From the NCBI GenBank assembly GCA_041655035.1, contig JBAZCN010000188.1, forward strand, positions 1 through 5,481: a DNA stretch of 5,481 nt, written 5' to 3'. Source of the stretch: NAT127 sp041655035. GTDB taxonomy: Bacteria > Pseudomonadota > Gammaproteobacteria > Pseudomonadales > Porticoccaceae. Each line of letters opens with the position of its first letter. The first letter of the stretch is position 1. The translations under genes were made by a program, and so were the position numbers. Positions 5,037 through 5,481 of this stretch are shown here, piece by piece. The notes beneath the pieces were generated by a model. That model saw nothing but the letters and a program-made list of their open reading frames with translations. It was not told the DNA's origin and ran no database searches.

Positions 5037-5074
5037 ATGCTGTTAGACCTTAATTCCAGCAACAGGGGGATCTT

Positions 5075-5287
5075 GTGGATTCAATCGCAGCACTAACGGG
5101 GGTAGCCATTGGGTCGGCTGTTCTGGTGACAATCGTCTTGAGCTTCTTCTACACCAAGAAGACTAGCGTTGCTGCAATGCGAATCGCCGCACTTGAAGCA
5201 AACGCAAACGAGCACCAGAAGGAGATTCACAGGCTTGAAGCAGCGCATCTGAAGGCTAAGAACGACCTCGAAAAATATCGTTTATGA
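5075..5287 (+). CDS. Small single-pass membrane protein with coiled-coil tail, unrecognised
   Basis: A 70-aa protein starting with GTG at 5075, preceded by AGGGGGA (5064-5070), a strong ribosome binding site 4 nt away. Residues about 5-26 form one hydrophobic helix (AALTGVAIGSAVLVTIVLSF), followed by Lys28-Lys29, which by the positive-inside rule places the C-terminus in the cytoplasm. Residues about 32-69 are rich in Ala, Glu, Lys and Leu, with heptad-like spacing (MRIAALEANANEHQKEIHRL, then further Leu/Ala positions), suggesting a coiled coil. There is no enzyme motif. The base composition is closer to the AT-rich flank than to the flagellar genes. The gene appears to stand alone, with no partner in the window. 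It could be a membrane-anchored scaffold or a small stress protein; the function is unknown. Confidence 0.72.
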   Translation: MDSIAALTGVAIGSAVLVTIVLSFFYTKKTSVAAMRIAALEANANEHQKEIHRLEAAHLKAKNDLEKYRL

Positions 5288-5424
5288 TTTCTTTTTAGAA
5301 AAATAATAATAAAAGGATCATAAATGATATATCAATAGGGAAGTGACATAGCACAAATGACGACCATGGCTCACGACCAACGGTCGCCACCCCGGACGCG
5401 CGACGGGATGGGCTCCGTCGATTT
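5288..5424. other. Intergenic segment, no gene seen
   Basis: The first 50 nt are AT-rich, with a weak 5-bp AT stem at 5288-5301 and a TGATATATCA palindrome (5325-5334). From about 5360 the sequence returns to the high-GC character of the chromosome, which may mark the right edge of the AT-rich insert. Confidence 0.5.
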
Positions 5425-5433
5425 TGCTATAAT
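5425..5433 (+). promoter_or_regulatory. Extended -10 (sigma-70) promoter for an off-window gene
   Basis: TGCTATAAT contains a perfect TATAAT (5428-5433) with the extended TGn motif. No good -35 lies 16-18 nt upstream, which extended -10 promoters tolerate. Transcription would start near 5440 and run rightwards; no start codon is visible in the last 40 nt. Confidence 0.65.
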
Positions 5434-5481
5434 GCCGCCCTTATCTTTCCCATCCAAAGTGTCCCTCTGCATCCCTTGCAC

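Larger units (their letters stand above)
4765..5074. other. AT-rich intergenic region with palindromes and doubtful micro-ORFs
   Basis: This 310-nt stretch is much more AT-rich than the genes to its left, especially from about 4860. It has no well-supported gene and no clear terminator for the 66-aa gene. It contains GAAAATTTTC (4926-4935), CCATGG-ATT-CCATGG (4937-4951), the 12-bp palindrome AAGGTATACCTT (4988-4999) and a 12-bp hairpin (5008-5036). The composition suggests a promoter/regulatory region or inserted foreign DNA. Confidence 0.6.

Noticed and set aside
5288..5301. Terminator for the 70-aa gene
   Set aside because: The only stem is five AT-rich base pairs with a TTTT loop and no U-tract after it, too weak to call.
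5311..5338. AAGGA followed by ATG opening a four-codon ORF (MIYQ)
   Set aside because: It is too short to be a gene. It might be a remnant start, but nothing in frame follows.
5374..5386. CGACC/GGTCG hairpin near the right edge
   Set aside because: A 5-bp stem without a T-tract, within what is expected by chance in this composition.

Overview
The window is a flagellar filament locus from a Gram-negative, most likely gammaproteobacterial, motile bacterium. The flagellin and hook-cap sequences, the three textbook sigma-28 (FliA) promoters, the high GC content of the chromosomal genes and a very acidic flagellin surface domain together suggest a marine or halophilic lineage, possibly Halomonas-like. 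That lineage is an inference from sequence style, not a database match.

Layout. (1) Positions 1-308, minus strand: the N-terminal 102 codons of fliD (filament cap, HAP2), running off the left edge, with its own sigma-28 promoter at 397-423. (2) Positions 461-926: four near-identical self-complementary units (73-82 nt) separated by three conserved 49-nt linkers, forming a REP/BIME-like array between the two minus-strand genes. (3) Positions 943-2628, minus strand: a 561-aa protein with a YcgR-like N-terminus, a PilZ c-di-GMP-binding domain with both signature motifs, and an HD-GYP domain that has lost key metal-binding residues. (4) Positions 2629-2965: a divergent control region with one sigma-28 promoter firing left into the PilZ/HD-GYP gene and another firing right into flagellin, with a 16-bp perfect palindrome between them. 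(5) Positions 2966-4492: flagellin (fliC), 508 aa, followed by a strong intrinsic terminator. (6) Positions 4564-4764: a 66-aa unrecognised gene whose ribosome binding site lies directly behind that terminator. (7) Positions 4765-5340: an AT-richer stretch with several palindromes and hairpins, doubtful micro-ORFs, and a 70-aa single-pass membrane/coiled-coil protein (5075-5287). (8) The right edge carries an extended -10 promoter (5425-5433) pointing at a gene outside the window.

How it works together. FliC builds the filament and FliD caps it. The PilZ/HD-GYP protein shares the late-class sigma-28 control and is transcribed back-to-back with flagellin. It is therefore probably made when the filament is being assembled, and may act as a c-di-GMP-responsive regulator of motility. 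The most unusual items are this sigma-28-controlled PilZ plus degenerate HD-GYP fusion, the tandem double-hairpin repeat array, and a flagellin with no lysine after residue 200. I see no mobile element genes, CRISPR array, tRNA or rRNA, and no clear evidence of a defence or other wholly new multi-gene system.
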